Counted from the first letter of the stretch, positions 1-7,854 are shown. The stretch is 64,000 nucleotides of DNA from Thalassospira sp. MCCC 1A03138 (GCF_002115785.1 NZ_JFJY01000006.1:62001-126000), one strand, 5' to 3'. A program made the numbers and translations. The notes: generated by a model from the sequence alone, not told the origin.

Positions 1-471
1 GAAGAAGGTTGCAATTGCCTGCAGCAGCATCATGAACACGCCAAATGTCATGATCGCCTTGATCGGCGACATCGGCGGTGACCACGCGGAATAGCTGGTT
101 TCGCCATACTCGAACGCGTAGGCGGTCGATGACACGCCGCCATACAGCAGAAATGCCAGATAAAAGATCAGAAACAGGATTGTGATTGCATCAAGCCCGG
201 CCTGTTTGCGCGGCGACAATGCGCCATACAGCAAATCCATCCGAACGTGCGAGTCCAGCTGCATGGAATATCCTCCACCCAGCAGGAAATACGACACCAT
301 CAGGAACTGAGCGGTTTCCAGCGTCCAAAGGGCCGGAAATTCCATAAGCTTGGTCGCAGCCGAATATAAAAGCACCGCAAGCATCGCAAAGATCAGATAC
401 ATCGCAAACCGGCCGATGATCCGGTTAACGCAATCGACCCATCTGACGTAGGTCTTGATAAATTCAGGCAT
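1..471 (-). CDS. TRAP transporter small permease (DctQ family), 3' end cut off
   Basis: Reads leftward from an ATG at 469-471 and runs out of the window, so the C-terminus is missing; about 157 residues are visible. The protein begins MPEFIKTYVRWVDCVNRIIG and shows four hydrophobic segments, with the pattern typical of DctQ proteins: a helix ending near LYSAATKLMEF, then ALWTLETAQFLMV and a helix pair around HVRMDLLYGALSPR. DctQ subunits partner with a large DctM permease and a periplasmic DctP binding protein to import organic acids or similar solutes using an ion gradient; those partner genes should lie to the left. A GGGGTGG stretch about 8 bases before the ATG can serve as ribosome site. 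The gene faces an RpiR regulator, which suggests control by that protein. Substrate cannot be told from this subunit. Confidence 0.85.
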   Translation of the reverse strand, partial: MPEFIKTYVRWVDCVNRIIGRFAMYLIFAMLAVLLYSAATKLMEFPALWTLETAQFLMVSYFLLGGGYSMQLDSHVRMDLLYGALSPRKQAGLDAITILFLIFYLAFLLYGGVSSTAYAFEYGETSYSAWSPPMSPIKAIMTFGVFMMLLQAIATFF

Positions 472-795
472 CTAACGCCACCCCAACATCTCCCTGTTCT
501 ATCGGTCGCAACAGCGGCTGGTCTGTCATCTGCCAATACGACCCCCTCCGTTCGCATCCGAAGGACGCGAACGGCGATATAAAATGCCTTACCGCTCGGA
601 AAAACCCGACAGGTTGGACATCAACACCAAATCTGGATGGAAGTATCCGCAGCCCTGACAACCCATATTGCATCCCCTTGTCTGCACCACCTTTTGCAAG
701 GCCGTACCGTGTGATGAACCGCCTCCCGGGCGACCGACTTTTGCCAAGCCGTTGAATTGTTGCACCGCTTTTTGCGGCACGGGTTTTATCCCCTC

Positions 796-811
796 TGTAA
801 CGAACGTTACA
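796..811. promoter_or_regulatory. Palindromic operator A, TGTAA-N6-TTACA
   Basis: Perfect inverted repeat TGTAACG-AA-CGTTACA. It shares its outer five bases on each side with the site at 846-861. The form resembles the published consensus for HexR, an RpiR-family repressor (TGTAATTAAATTACA). Probably bound by the RpiR protein encoded at 944; that link is inference. Confidence 0.6.
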
Positions 812-845
812 TGATTTCAATTTTGATGACAAGAATATCAAATAT

Positions 846-870
846 TGTAAAATTCATTACAATCATTGTA
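846..870. promoter_or_regulatory. Palindromic operator B with overlapping palindrome
   Basis: TGTAA-AATTCA-TTACA at 846-861, extending to a 20-base perfect repeat ATTGTAA-N6-TTACAAT at 844-863. A second palindrome TACAAT-C-ATTGTA overlaps its right arm at 858-870. Centre-to-centre distance to operator A is 50 bases. Likely operator for the adjacent RpiR regulator, placed where promoters of both divergent genes would lie. Confidence 0.6.
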
Positions 871-943
871 TTTGTATGTCAGACAAGGTAAACCGCGCCC
901 GAACAATGCATAAGCGCACTTTGCGGGTGTTTGGCCATTCCGT

Positions 944-1855
944 GTGAATGGCATAACCGGGGAAATATCGCCTTTGGATGCGAAGCAGCAGGCAACGAAA
1001 CCGACAGTCGCCGAACAGATCACGCAAAAAGCCGATACGCTGACCGCATCGGAACGCAAGCTCGCCCAGGCCCTGCTTGGCAACTATCCGATGGCCGGCC
1101 TTGAAACGGTGGCGACCTTCGCCGAACGGTGTGGCGTTTCCGCCCCAACAGTGCTGCGTTTTGCCAGCAAGATCGGCTTTGACAGCTATCCCGATATGCA
1201 GGCGCGCCTGCGCGGTGAACTCGAAGCCCGCCTGCAATCGCCCCTAACCCGAAGCAGCCTGCCCCGCTCGCGCAATCATTCCGGCCATCCAATGGGCGAA
1301 TTGCTTCATGAAATGGCCGAAGCGACCACCAGCAACATCCGCACAAGCCTTGCCAATATCAACCCGGCCGAACTGCAAAGTGCCATCGAACTGATCGGTG
1401 ATTGCAAAGGATCAGTTTATCTGCTGGGAGGGCGGTTTACATCCGCCCTTGCGGTATATGCCTATGAACATCTGCGCACCATGCGAAGCCACGTTAGGCG
1501 CGTTTCGGGGCAAAGTGCCAAATGGGCCGAAGACCTTCTCGATGTCGGCAAACGCGATGTTTTACTGGTCTTTGACGTCCGGCGCTATCAGGCCGATGTC
1601 ATCGCCTTTGCCGAGGCCGCCGTACGGCAGGACGCCAAAATCATCCTGTTCACCGACCAGTGGCTCAGCCCGATTGCGCAGTTCGCCCGTCACGTCTTTC
1701 CGGTGCGTATCGAAACCGGCACGACATGGGATAGCTCGGCGGCCAGCATGGTGATGCTTGAAACCCTGCTTGAAGGGGTCGGGCAGCATAACCCGGAACA
1801 GGTGCGTGCGCGCATCAAACATCTTGAAATGCTGCGCCGTCCGCCGCAATCGTAA
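944..1855 (+). CDS. MurR/RpiR family transcriptional regulator
   Basis: A 303-residue protein with the two-domain plan of RpiR regulators: an N-terminal helix-turn-helix of the HTH_6 type at about residues 25-100 (motif SAPTVLRFASKIGFDSYPD, typical of the family) and a C-terminal SIS sugar-isomerase-like domain at about 135-270 that senses a phosphosugar or similar ligand. The start used is GTG at 944; a TTG at 974 is possible. It is divergent from the TRAP gene and the intergenic region carries two palindromes of RpiR-operator form, so it probably controls TRAP uptake and itself. Family members can repress or activate; the ligand here is unknown. The stop is followed by a repeat at 1912-1935 and an AsnC-type gene. 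Confidence 0.88.
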   Translation: MNGITGEISPLDAKQQATKPTVAEQITQKADTLTASERKLAQALLGNYPMAGLETVATFAERCGVSAPTVLRFASKIGFDSYPDMQARLRGELEARLQSPLTRSSLPRSRNHSGHPMGELLHEMAEATTSNIRTSLANINPAELQSAIELIGDCKGSVYLLGGRFTSALAVYAYEHLRTMRSHVRRVSGQSAKWAEDLLDVGKRDVLLVFDVRRYQADVIAFAEAAVRQDAKIILFTDQWLSPIAQFARHVFPVRIETGTTWDSSAASMVMLETLLEGVGQHNPEQVRARIKHLEMLRRPPQS

Positions 1856-1952
1856 TACGCAGCGTATATTCGCCGCAGTAATGATTGAAACCACCGCCGC
1901 ACCGCGATAGCTTGGGGCATAATTTTTATCCCCAAATACCGGAGCCGCACCG

Positions 1953-2195
1953 ATGCATCCCTTTTTCATTTTCGTGAAATGCGATCTGGGCAAAGCCTAC
2001 GACGTTGCCACAGCACTGGTCGAGGAAATCGAAGGGGTCTCGGAAGTCTATTCGATCTCCGGCCCGTTTGAATTGCTGGTCAAGGTCTATATCGAGGACG
2101 GCCAAGATATCGGGCGCTATGTGAACGAAAAAATCCATCTGCTGCCCCATATCAAGGATACGCAAACGATCATCACCTTCAACGCCTTCACCTGA
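1953..2195 (+). CDS. Stand-alone Lrp/AsnC ligand-binding (RAM) domain protein
   Basis: An 80-residue protein consisting only of the AsnC_trans_reg/RAM fold: alternating strands and helices with the sequence GVSEVYSISGPFELLVKVY, which matches the family's beta-alpha-beta core. There is no DNA-binding helix-turn-helix, unlike full-length Lrp/AsnC regulators of about 150 residues. Stand-alone RAM proteins form oligomers and bind amino acids; some are thought to modulate full-length Lrp proteins. CCGGAG at 1940-1945 provides the ribosome site. A clear terminator follows at 2221-2252, so it is probably a single gene or the last gene after the RpiR gene. Confidence 0.85.
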   Translation: MHPFFIFVKCDLGKAYDVATALVEEIEGVSEVYSISGPFELLVKVYIEDGQDIGRYVNEKIHLLPHIKDTQTIITFNAFT

Positions 2196-2218
2196 TCATA
2201 AGACCGCAGGCGCAAACA

Positions 2219-2252
2219 AAAAACGCGGAGAGATTTTCACCGCGTTTTTCTT
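2219..2252. terminator. Rho-independent terminator (two-sided)
   Basis: Stem AAACGCGG/CCGCGTTT with an A-rich left flank and TTTTTCTTT right flank. It ends the RAM-domain gene; the A-rich left side lets it serve the converging gene at 2273 as well. Confidence 0.75.
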
Positions 2253-2272
2253 TATCCATAGCGCATCCGATG

Positions 2273-2752
2273 CTAGTAGCGCACAACGTCGCGGATCACA
2301 TCAAGGATGATGTCGGTCCCCTTTTCAATCAGGACCACATCACTGCCGACAATCTGGCGAATGGCATCCGAACGATAAGGCAGGCGTGACCGCAAATCGG
2401 CCGGAAGGTCGCGTTTGGCAATCCCCGGGGGCAAGGTACCGCCGCGCTCAAGCTTCATGGCAATACCGGGAGGCAACCCGTTTTTACCCTTGCCGTTGCC
2501 CTTGTTCTTGCCGCCCTTCCCACGATCATCACCAGCAATATTCTGATCTACCGCATCAAGAACATCAAGAATGATGCGCCGTTCCTGTTCGCTGAACCCG
2601 TTCGATTGCGCAATTTCGGCCCGCGGTGCTACCTGCATCGGGATTGGCTTGGCAGCTGCCGCCGTAACGCTCAGAACCGTCACCGCCAGCATAGTAGAAC
2701 CAGCAATCAGCAGCGGTTTGGCAATGGATTTAAACTCACCAACATATGTCAT
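2273..2752 (-). CDS. Exported protein of unknown role, CigR/RcnB-like C-terminus
   Basis: A 159-residue protein with an N-terminal signal sequence (hydrophobic residues about 14-34 ending SVTAAAAKP), then a charged segment, a low-complexity Lys/Gly/Asn stretch near residues 77-92 (GKGGKNKGNGKGKNG), and a conserved-looking C-terminus with LPPGIAKRDLP and SDVVLIEKGTDIILDVIRDV. The C-terminal pattern resembles periplasmic RcnB/CigR-like proteins, linked in enterobacteria to metal homeostasis or virulence control; the resemblance is by eye only. AGAGG about 5 bases before the ATG supports the start. It stands alone between a terminator and a tRNA gene. Confidence 0.7.
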   Translation of the reverse strand: MTYVGEFKSIAKPLLIAGSTMLAVTVLSVTAAAAKPIPMQVAPRAEIAQSNGFSEQERRIILDVLDAVDQNIAGDDRGKGGKNKGNGKGKNGLPPGIAMKLERGGTLPPGIAKRDLPADLRSRLPYRSDAIRQIVGSDVVLIEKGTDIILDVIRDVVRY

Positions 2753-2865
2753 CGCAACCTCTTCGGGTTATTGGGCTGATCCATGATAGATGAGGCCCAA
2801 GATCACCTTTGGCGACCCCGCCTGTTACGATAACGTTTGAAATGATTGTTTTATTCACAGCCCAA

Positions 2866-2896
2866 AAGAAAAAAGCACCCTTTTGGGGTGCTTTGA
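2866..2896 (-). terminator. Terminator of tRNA-Ser
   Basis: On the minus strand the stem AAAGCACCC/GGGTGCTTT with a CAAAA loop is followed by a T-run. It begins a few bases after the CCA end of the tRNA gene. Confidence 0.85.
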
Positions 2897-2900
2897 TCAA

Positions 2901-2993
2901 TGGCGGACAAGGAGGGATTCGAACCCTCGATGGGGCTTTTGACCCCATACTCCCTTAGCAGGGGAGCGCCTTCAGCCACTCGGCCACTTGCCC
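2901..2993 (-). tRNA. tRNA-Ser (anticodon GCU)
   Basis: A 93-base class II tRNA with encoded CCA. Acceptor stem GGGCAAG pairs with CTTGTCC; the anticodon arm reads CTCCC-CTGCTAA-GGGAG, giving anticodon GCU (reads AGC/AGU). A long variable arm TATGGGG...CCCCATC is present as in all tRNA-Ser, and the T arm contains GGTTCGAATCC. It is a single-gene unit with its own promoter and terminator. A perfect 14-base palindrome (GTTCCG-TG-CGGAAC) sits 14 bases upstream of the mature 5' end, within the primary transcript leader. Confidence 0.97.
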
Positions 2994-3027
2994 TTATCTC
3001 TTTGCTGTTCCGTGCGGAACGACGCCT

Positions 3028-3056
3028 TTCTTAAACATCGCATCATCCCATGTCAA
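3028..3056 (-). promoter_or_regulatory. Promoter of tRNA-Ser
   Basis: On the minus strand TTGACA (3056-3051), a 17-base spacer and TAAGAA (3033-3028): a full match at -35 and ideal spacing. The expected start is about 25-30 bases before the tRNA. Confidence 0.8.
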
Positions 3057-3280
3057 TGCCGGAAACAGGCGATCTGGTCGTTTTCTTTTATCAAATCGGG
3101 CGAATGAAACCACCAGCTTTTTGAAGGGCTTTGCCATTGCCTTTTGCGGTTGAGGATCAAAAGAGTCTTCAAACCATCATATTGCTGTCATCGCATCGAA
3201 AAACTTGGCTGTCATAAGGGCACTGTAAGCTTCTTTTTCCGGTTTGAACCCGTTCGAGACAGAAAGCAGGTTAAAGCATC

Positions 3281-3502
3281 ATGCGCACTATCTATCAGAG
3301 CACGGATGACAACGGTCATACCCTTCGCGCCCTGAAACTCAGCAAGGAAGGCCACACAAGCCCGGTCTACCTCGGACTTGTCATTCATGATCGCGAAGTG
3401 CTGTTTCGCACCCGTGAAAACTCATCTCGTGAATTTGTCCTGCAAAAGATCAAGGAATTCGTCGCGGCCCACAGCCCGACAGTGAATGCACAACCGGCCT
3501 GA
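3281..3502 (+). CDS. Small protein of unknown function (73 residues)
   Basis: A 73-residue, mostly polar protein beginning MRTIYQSTDDNGHTLRALKL. It has no signal peptide or membrane segment; the pattern suggests a small alpha/beta fold (strands PVYLGLVIHD, VLFRT; helix EFVLQKIKEFVAAH). The family is not recognised. Support for a real gene is AGCAGG upstream of the ATG, codon use like the neighbours, and a terminator whose stem starts inside the last codons at 3491. The upstream 224 bases (3057-3280) contain nothing else identifiable. Confidence 0.7.
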   Translation: MRTIYQSTDDNGHTLRALKLSKEGHTSPVYLGLVIHDREVLFRTRENSSREFVLQKIKEFVAAHSPTVNAQPA

Positions 3503-3516
3503 GGGCCGGTTTTTTA
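3491..3516 (+). terminator. Terminator of the 73-residue protein gene
   Basis: Stem ACCGGCC/GGCCGGT around the TGA stop region, followed by TTTTTTATT. The stop codon is in the loop. Confidence 0.85.
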
Positions 3517-3610
3517 TTACCCGGATATAGCGGCGAGGTCATTCCCGCCCGTGACACCACGCGATACGAGATCGCGCCGGGGCGACACTCCCCGTTCGCC
3601 CTGCAACTTG

Positions 3611-3643
3611 AACCGCCGGTCGTTTGACCGGCGGTTTCTTTAA
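3611..3643. terminator. Two-sided terminator before the MFS gene end
   Basis: Stem AACCGCCGGTC/GACCGGCGGTT with a GTTT loop region and TTCTTTAATT after it. It lies just beyond the stop of the minus-strand MFS gene at 3649; the T-run reads best in the plus direction. Confidence 0.7.
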
Positions 3644-3648
3644 TTACG

Positions 3649-4824
3649 TCATGCGCCTTGCGTCACCGGTTTGCGCCCCCCCGCCCACATCAGGAAAATG
3701 GCAACCAGAAGCACCGGCAAAACACCGAAATTGATGATGTTCCACCCCGCCCCGGCAATCAGCGCACCTGCCACCAGCGATGCCATGGTTCCGGTAATGC
3801 TGTTGCCAAGCTCCATCAGGCTTTGTGCATGACCGCGTTCCGATGCGTCATGCCCCTCGCCCAAAAGCGTCGTCCCCGCCAGAAGCATCAGGTTCCAACC
3901 GATCCCAAGCAAGAACGAACTGATGAGAAACGCCGAAAAACTGATCCCCGACACGGCAAAGGCCACACTGAGCACCAATGCCAGCGCGCCGGCCACCGCC
4001 ATCAAACGCGCGCCAAACCGGTCAATCATCGGGCCGGCGACAAAGGCCGGTAAAAACATGCCGATAATGTGCCAGCGAATAATATTCGCCGCCGTATCAA
4101 CATCAAACCCGCAAAACTTCATGGCAAGCGGTGTTGCCGTCATCACAAGGATCATGATGCCATGCCCCGCCGCACTGATGGCAATCGCCCCGCGCAACCT
4201 TGGACGGCGCAACAGTTCCAGCATGACCGCACCACCGGTGCGCGTTTTTGCAGGAACCCCGCCATCACGCAACATCAACATGATCAGGGCTGCGATGGTC
4301 GCCACCCCGGCCAATGCCAGATACGATCCGGCAAATGGAATCGCGACCATGTTACGCGTATAGCTGGCAATTTCCGGCGCGATCAGCGCCGCCAGAACAC
4401 CGCCACCAACCACAAGTGCCGCCGCACGACCTTTCTGATCATCTCGGACCGCCTCAAGGGCGGCATAACGGTAATACATTGCCGATGCCTGATATCCGCC
4501 AATCAAAAACGTGCCCAGACACACCAGCAAAAATTCCGCCTGATACACACCACCCGCCACGACAGCACCGCCAACCACGCCGCTCGCCGCTCCCAGAAAC
4601 AATCCCGTGCGCCTGCCATAATGCTGCATGATCATCGACAGCGGATGCACACAGGCAAGGTTGCCCAGCAACAATAACGCCAATGGCAGGGTCGCCAGTT
4701 CCGGCACAGGGGCCAGATCAATCCCGATCAGGGATGTCAGGGTGATCCCGATCAACGAACAGGACCAGTAAAGCGCCTGGGCAATAAACAGCAGACGCAC
4801 CGATCCATTGGTCAGTAACAGCAT
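3649..4824 (-). CDS. MFS transporter
   Basis: A 391-residue membrane protein with 12 hydrophobic segments and the major-facilitator loop signature after helix 2 (MQHYGRRTGLFLGAASG) and after helix 8 (GPMIDRFGARLMAVAGAL). It acts in the inner membrane; the substrate is unknown. TTGGAG about 9 bases before the ATG is a reasonable ribosome site. It lies 52 bases after a GlxA-type regulator gene on the same strand, so the two are probably cotranscribed and the regulator may control the pump, as in many regulator-exporter pairs. Confidence 0.88.
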   Translation of the reverse strand: MLLLTNGSVRLLFIAQALYWSCSLIGITLTSLIGIDLAPVPELATLPLALLLLGNLACVHPLSMIMQHYGRRTGLFLGAASGVVGGAVVAGGVYQAEFLLVCLGTFLIGGYQASAMYYRYAALEAVRDDQKGRAAALVVGGGVLAALIAPEIASYTRNMVAIPFAGSYLALAGVATIAALIMLMLRDGGVPAKTRTGGAVMLELLRRPRLRGAIAISAAGHGIMILVMTATPLAMKFCGFDVDTAANIIRWHIIGMFLPAFVAGPMIDRFGARLMAVAGALALVLSVAFAVSGISFSAFLISSFLLGIGWNLMLLAGTTLLGEGHDASERGHAQSLMELGNSITGTMASLVAGALIAGAGWNIINFGVLPVLLVAIFLMWAGGRKPVTQGA

Positions 4825-4876
4825 GTTGCCAACTCCAATAAAAACAGATGATTACGAAAACATCTTCGCCGTTCGC

Positions 4877-5908
4877 CTAAACCGTAACGGCCATCGGCCT
4901 TCGTCCGAAACGGTCGGCATATTCCTGCGGACTGACCGACAGATGGCGTTGAAAGGCCCGGCGCAGGGTTTCCGGATGCCCAAAGCCGCACAGCCGCGCT
5001 GCGCGCGTCACGGTCATCGCATCATCCTGCAAAAGGGCACGTGCGGCTTCAATCCGGACCCGTTCAACATAACGTGCCGGCGTCATGCCAAGATCGCGGG
5101 TGAATACCCGCGAAAATGTCCGTGCCGACATCCCCGCACGATTTGCCAGAACCTCCAGCGACAAATCACCGTCCAAGTGGCCCGGTATCCATTCCAGCAG
5201 CCCGGCAAGCTGCGCGGTCGCCCCGATGGCAGGCGTCAGATAGGCCGAAAACTGCGCCTGCCCGCCCGGTCGTTTTAAAAACATCACCAACCGTCGCGCC
5301 ACGGCAAGGGCAATGGCGCGCCCGTGATCGGCTTCGACCAGCGCCAGCGCAAGATCGATCCCCGCCGTGACCCCGGCCGAGGTGAAAATATGCGGATCAC
5401 CATCAAGACCGTTTGCGTCATAGCTGTGCAAACGATCCTCGGTGACATCAATTTTCGGGAAATTTTTGCGCATTTCATCGCAACGCGACCAATGCGTTGT
5501 AGCCATCCGACCATTGAGCAATCCTGCCTCTGCCAGGATCAGCGCACCGGAACAAACCGAGCCAAGTCGCCCGACGTGGCCTTCTGCCCGCGCCAGCCAT
5601 TCCAGTATATCCCGGCGCTGGCGCAACCGGTTGACACCATCTCCCCCCGCAATCAGGACAGTATCGGTTTCATCCAGATCAAGGTCCCGCCAATCCAGAT
5701 CGGCATGCAACCTGAATCCGCCCGATGTTGGCACCGGCCCGGCAGCATCGGCAATCACCAGCAACTCATAGGCCCGTTCGCGCCCCTGCCGTTCCAGTTC
5801 TGTATTGGCCGATGCAAAAACCTGCAGGGGCCCGACAACGTCAAGGCTCATGACATCGTCAAAGGCAAGACAAGCAATGGTTTTGGTACTGGTTTTGCGA
5901 TCTGGCAT
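4877..5908 (-). CDS. GlxA-type AraC regulator with DJ-1/PfpI domain
   Basis: A 343-residue protein with an N-terminal DJ-1/PfpI glutamine-amidotransferase-like domain (about residues 10-180; nucleophile-elbow motif SVCSGALILAEAGLL) and a C-terminal pair of AraC helix-turn-helix motifs (about 230-330; RVFTRDLGMTPARYVERVR and CGFGHPETLRRAFQRHLSVSP). This is the GlxA family, where the amidotransferase-like domain is thought to sense a ligand, for example a nitrogen compound, rather than act as an enzyme. It is the first gene of a likely two-gene unit with the MFS transporter. A nested inverted repeat at 5969-6020 lies about 60 bases upstream and may be its operator. Confidence 0.92.
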   Translation of the reverse strand: MPDRKTSTKTIACLAFDDVMSLDVVGPLQVFASANTELERQGRERAYELLVIADAAGPVPTSGGFRLHADLDWRDLDLDETDTVLIAGGDGVNRLRQRRDILEWLARAEGHVGRLGSVCSGALILAEAGLLNGRMATTHWSRCDEMRKNFPKIDVTEDRLHSYDANGLDGDPHIFTSAGVTAGIDLALALVEADHGRAIALAVARRLVMFLKRPGGQAQFSAYLTPAIGATAQLAGLLEWIPGHLDGDLSLEVLANRAGMSARTFSRVFTRDLGMTPARYVERVRIEAARALLQDDAMTVTRAARLCGFGHPETLRRAFQRHLSVSPQEYADRFGRRPMAVTV

Positions 5909-5968
5909 GACAATCCCCGTTCATCAGGAATGCAGCATGCCTCAGGATATCATTGGCAACAATGACAA

Positions 5969-6020
5969 ACACCCCACGAATCTTGCCACAACATCTGTTG
6001 TCACAATCTTCGCGGGGTGT
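5969..6020. repeat. Nested inverted repeat upstream of the glxA-like gene
   Basis: Outer arms ACACCCC-A-CGAA and TTCG-C-GGGGTGT (one mismatch), enclosing an inner perfect repeat ACAAC-ATCT-GTTGT at 5988-6001. Could be an operator of the GlxA-type regulator or a hairpin ending transcription of the gene at 6073; there is no T-run, which favours the operator reading. Confidence 0.5.
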
Positions 6021-6072
6021 GCCTCTTCGCAGCTTTTACTGCATCTCCCCACCAAAATCTGGTCCAGCCGCC

Positions 6073-7761
6073 CTAAAAACCGCTTCGTTGCAGCAGGGCA
6101 TAAAAGTCACGTATCGTGCCTTCTCTGGCGGTCAAATCGCTAATGTCATCGACAAGCTTGTCGGTAAAATTGGGTTGCTTCAGATATCCAACAACCCTCT
6201 TTCGGGCCATTGATGCCGATTTCCCCTCGATCAGTACGCCACTCGAACAGAATTGTACCAGCATATAGGCGCGCTTGCGCAGATGAAGCGACGGATTGTC
6301 AATCCGCTCGATCACCTTTTCACGCACCAAATAATCGGCCAATCCCTCGTCCAGCATTCTTCCGATCCGCTGTTTTTGTTTGTTCGGCAGTTCTGAGGCC
6401 AGAAGTGCCTGGTTCATTGCACTAACAGTTACCATTTTGGCGCGTGGCTTCGCATCACTATCGCAGAAAGCCCGCAAACCCTGCATGTCTTTGACTGTAC
6501 CCAAAAGCAGTTTGAATAACTCATCACTATAGCTCTCGACGATTCCGGAATTGACAACGGCCAAAAGCCAAGACATTTTGCGCCAATTGGCTCGCAAACG
6601 TTCGGTGATTTCAGCCACCCCCTCAATCAAAGCCCGCGGACCGCCGATATTGCGTATACGTGCGCCACGCTCGGCCAGCGCGGCGACCATTGGCCCGTCA
6701 TAAGAAACCCCTTTTTCACTGATCAATCTGTCAAGAATACCCACCATGGGATCGGGGGCATTTTCCCGGTTTATTAGGGTATTGGGACTGCGCAATTCAC
6801 GAACAATGTAATCAAACATTGCACTTTGCGCGTCGGACAAAAGCCCGGAACCAAATAGAGGGTTAAGTAATTCAAGGACGTCATCGGCGGCTCCGGAATT
6901 GCCGCGGGCCCGCCCCATAGCCAAGTCAATATGCAGAATTATAGCTTCACCAAAGCTGCTCGAACTTCCGAGCAGTTCCTTCAGCGCTACAGGTGAACCA
7001 AGAATATCCGTAACAACATCGTCCAGAATCTTCCTCGCTGCTTCGTCTTTCTCGTCACCTTTTACCTGCAATGCTAAATCCAGTTTGCCAACCCAGCTAC
7101 GGTTGGCGGACAAAGCGCGTGTAAATGCAACCATCGTCAGGAAGTCGGTATCTTCCGCAAGTTTCAGGCGGCGAATTTCGTCACGTACTTCAGAAATGGT
7201 GGTATTTTCAAATGCTGGAAGATCGACCTTCTCAACCTCGCGGGCACGCGCTGCAAGCTGATCTATTGCTCCATGAATCTTGTCCATCGCAGCCATGTGA
7301 TCACCATCCGTCGCCCTCGCATGGATGCCCGCCACCTTGTCGACCGCTGTAGGCATCAATGTATCGTGGAACATCAGCTTTCGCAGGTTCTGGTAATTAT
7401 ACATTACCTCGGACGGTGTCAGAATTTCGTGATCGAAATACTTGCGCAGCAGTCGGTTGATAGTGGCCCGGCTTTCAAACTGCATGAGGTCGCCATCGGA
7501 ATCACACAGGGGAGCGTCGTCAATGTGCGAAATACGCACATCCTGATCATCGCCATCGCTGGAGCCAGCCTTCTCCAGAATTACTTTTTCGACATGCCTG
7601 CCTCCGGCACGTTCCCAATCGCGAACGACCCTGACAGCAGAGACTTTTGTTTTTAACAGCTTCTCAGCCTCGCTGAGCGCTTCTCTTTCGACATCAAAGG
7701 TCGAATGAATGATCCAGCGGTCCCCTCGCTGGACACGCACTTCAAATGTCTTATTCGACAT
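6073..7761 (-). CDS. Large cytoplasmic protein of unknown family
   Basis: About 562 residues from the ATG at 7759-7761 (protein start MSNKTFEVRVQRGDRWIIHS); an ATG 51 bases upstream in frame is possible but has no ribosome site and gives an unlikely leader. There is no signal peptide and no membrane helix. Residues 1-60 look like a small alpha/beta domain (strand-rich FEVRVQRGDRW then a helix and AVRVVRDWERAGGRHVEKVI). The remaining 500 residues are predicted mostly helical, with the feel of a helical-repeat scaffold. No catalytic motif was recognised. A promoter-like sequence lies at 7855-7884 and no partner gene shares the strand closely, so it is probably a single-gene unit between the glxA-like gene and pqiABC. 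Confidence 0.75.
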   Translation of the reverse strand: MSNKTFEVRVQRGDRWIIHSTFDVEREALSEAEKLLKTKVSAVRVVRDWERAGGRHVEKVILEKAGSSDGDDQDVRISHIDDAPLCDSDGDLMQFESRATINRLLRKYFDHEILTPSEVMYNYQNLRKLMFHDTLMPTAVDKVAGIHARATDGDHMAAMDKIHGAIDQLAARAREVEKVDLPAFENTTISEVRDEIRRLKLAEDTDFLTMVAFTRALSANRSWVGKLDLALQVKGDEKDEAARKILDDVVTDILGSPVALKELLGSSSSFGEAIILHIDLAMGRARGNSGAADDVLELLNPLFGSGLLSDAQSAMFDYIVRELRSPNTLINRENAPDPMVGILDRLISEKGVSYDGPMVAALAERGARIRNIGGPRALIEGVAEITERLRANWRKMSWLLAVVNSGIVESYSDELFKLLLGTVKDMQGLRAFCDSDAKPRAKMVTVSAMNQALLASELPNKQKQRIGRMLDEGLADYLVREKVIERIDNPSLHLRKRAYMLVQFCSSGVLIEGKSASMARKRVVGYLKQPNFTDKLVDDISDLTAREGTIRDFYALLQRSGF

Positions 7762-7854
7762 ACCGCGCACTGGCTCCCTAACGTCCTGTTTGGGGCGACA
7801 TTTGCATGCCATTTAATAGTCAGGCGCATGTCCCAGTTATTATGTTTATGTCCC

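Larger units (their letters stand above)
472..943. other. Divergent intergenic region, TRAP locus / RpiR gene
   Basis: No credible gene is seen in these 472 bases: the possible reading frames have no family resemblance and no ribosome site. It holds a 25-base hairpin at 549-573 (arms CGTTCGC/GCGAACG with a nested TCC/GGA) and, nearer the regulator, two 16-base palindromes of the form TGTAA-N6-TTACA. The stretch 810-890 is markedly AT-rich, as expected for promoters. Confidence 0.7.

Noticed and set aside
464-841. 125-codon frame in the TRAP/RpiR intergenic region
   Set aside because: It overlaps the TRAP gene start and both operators are at its start; composition is Arg/Ser-rich without domain features and no ribosome site.
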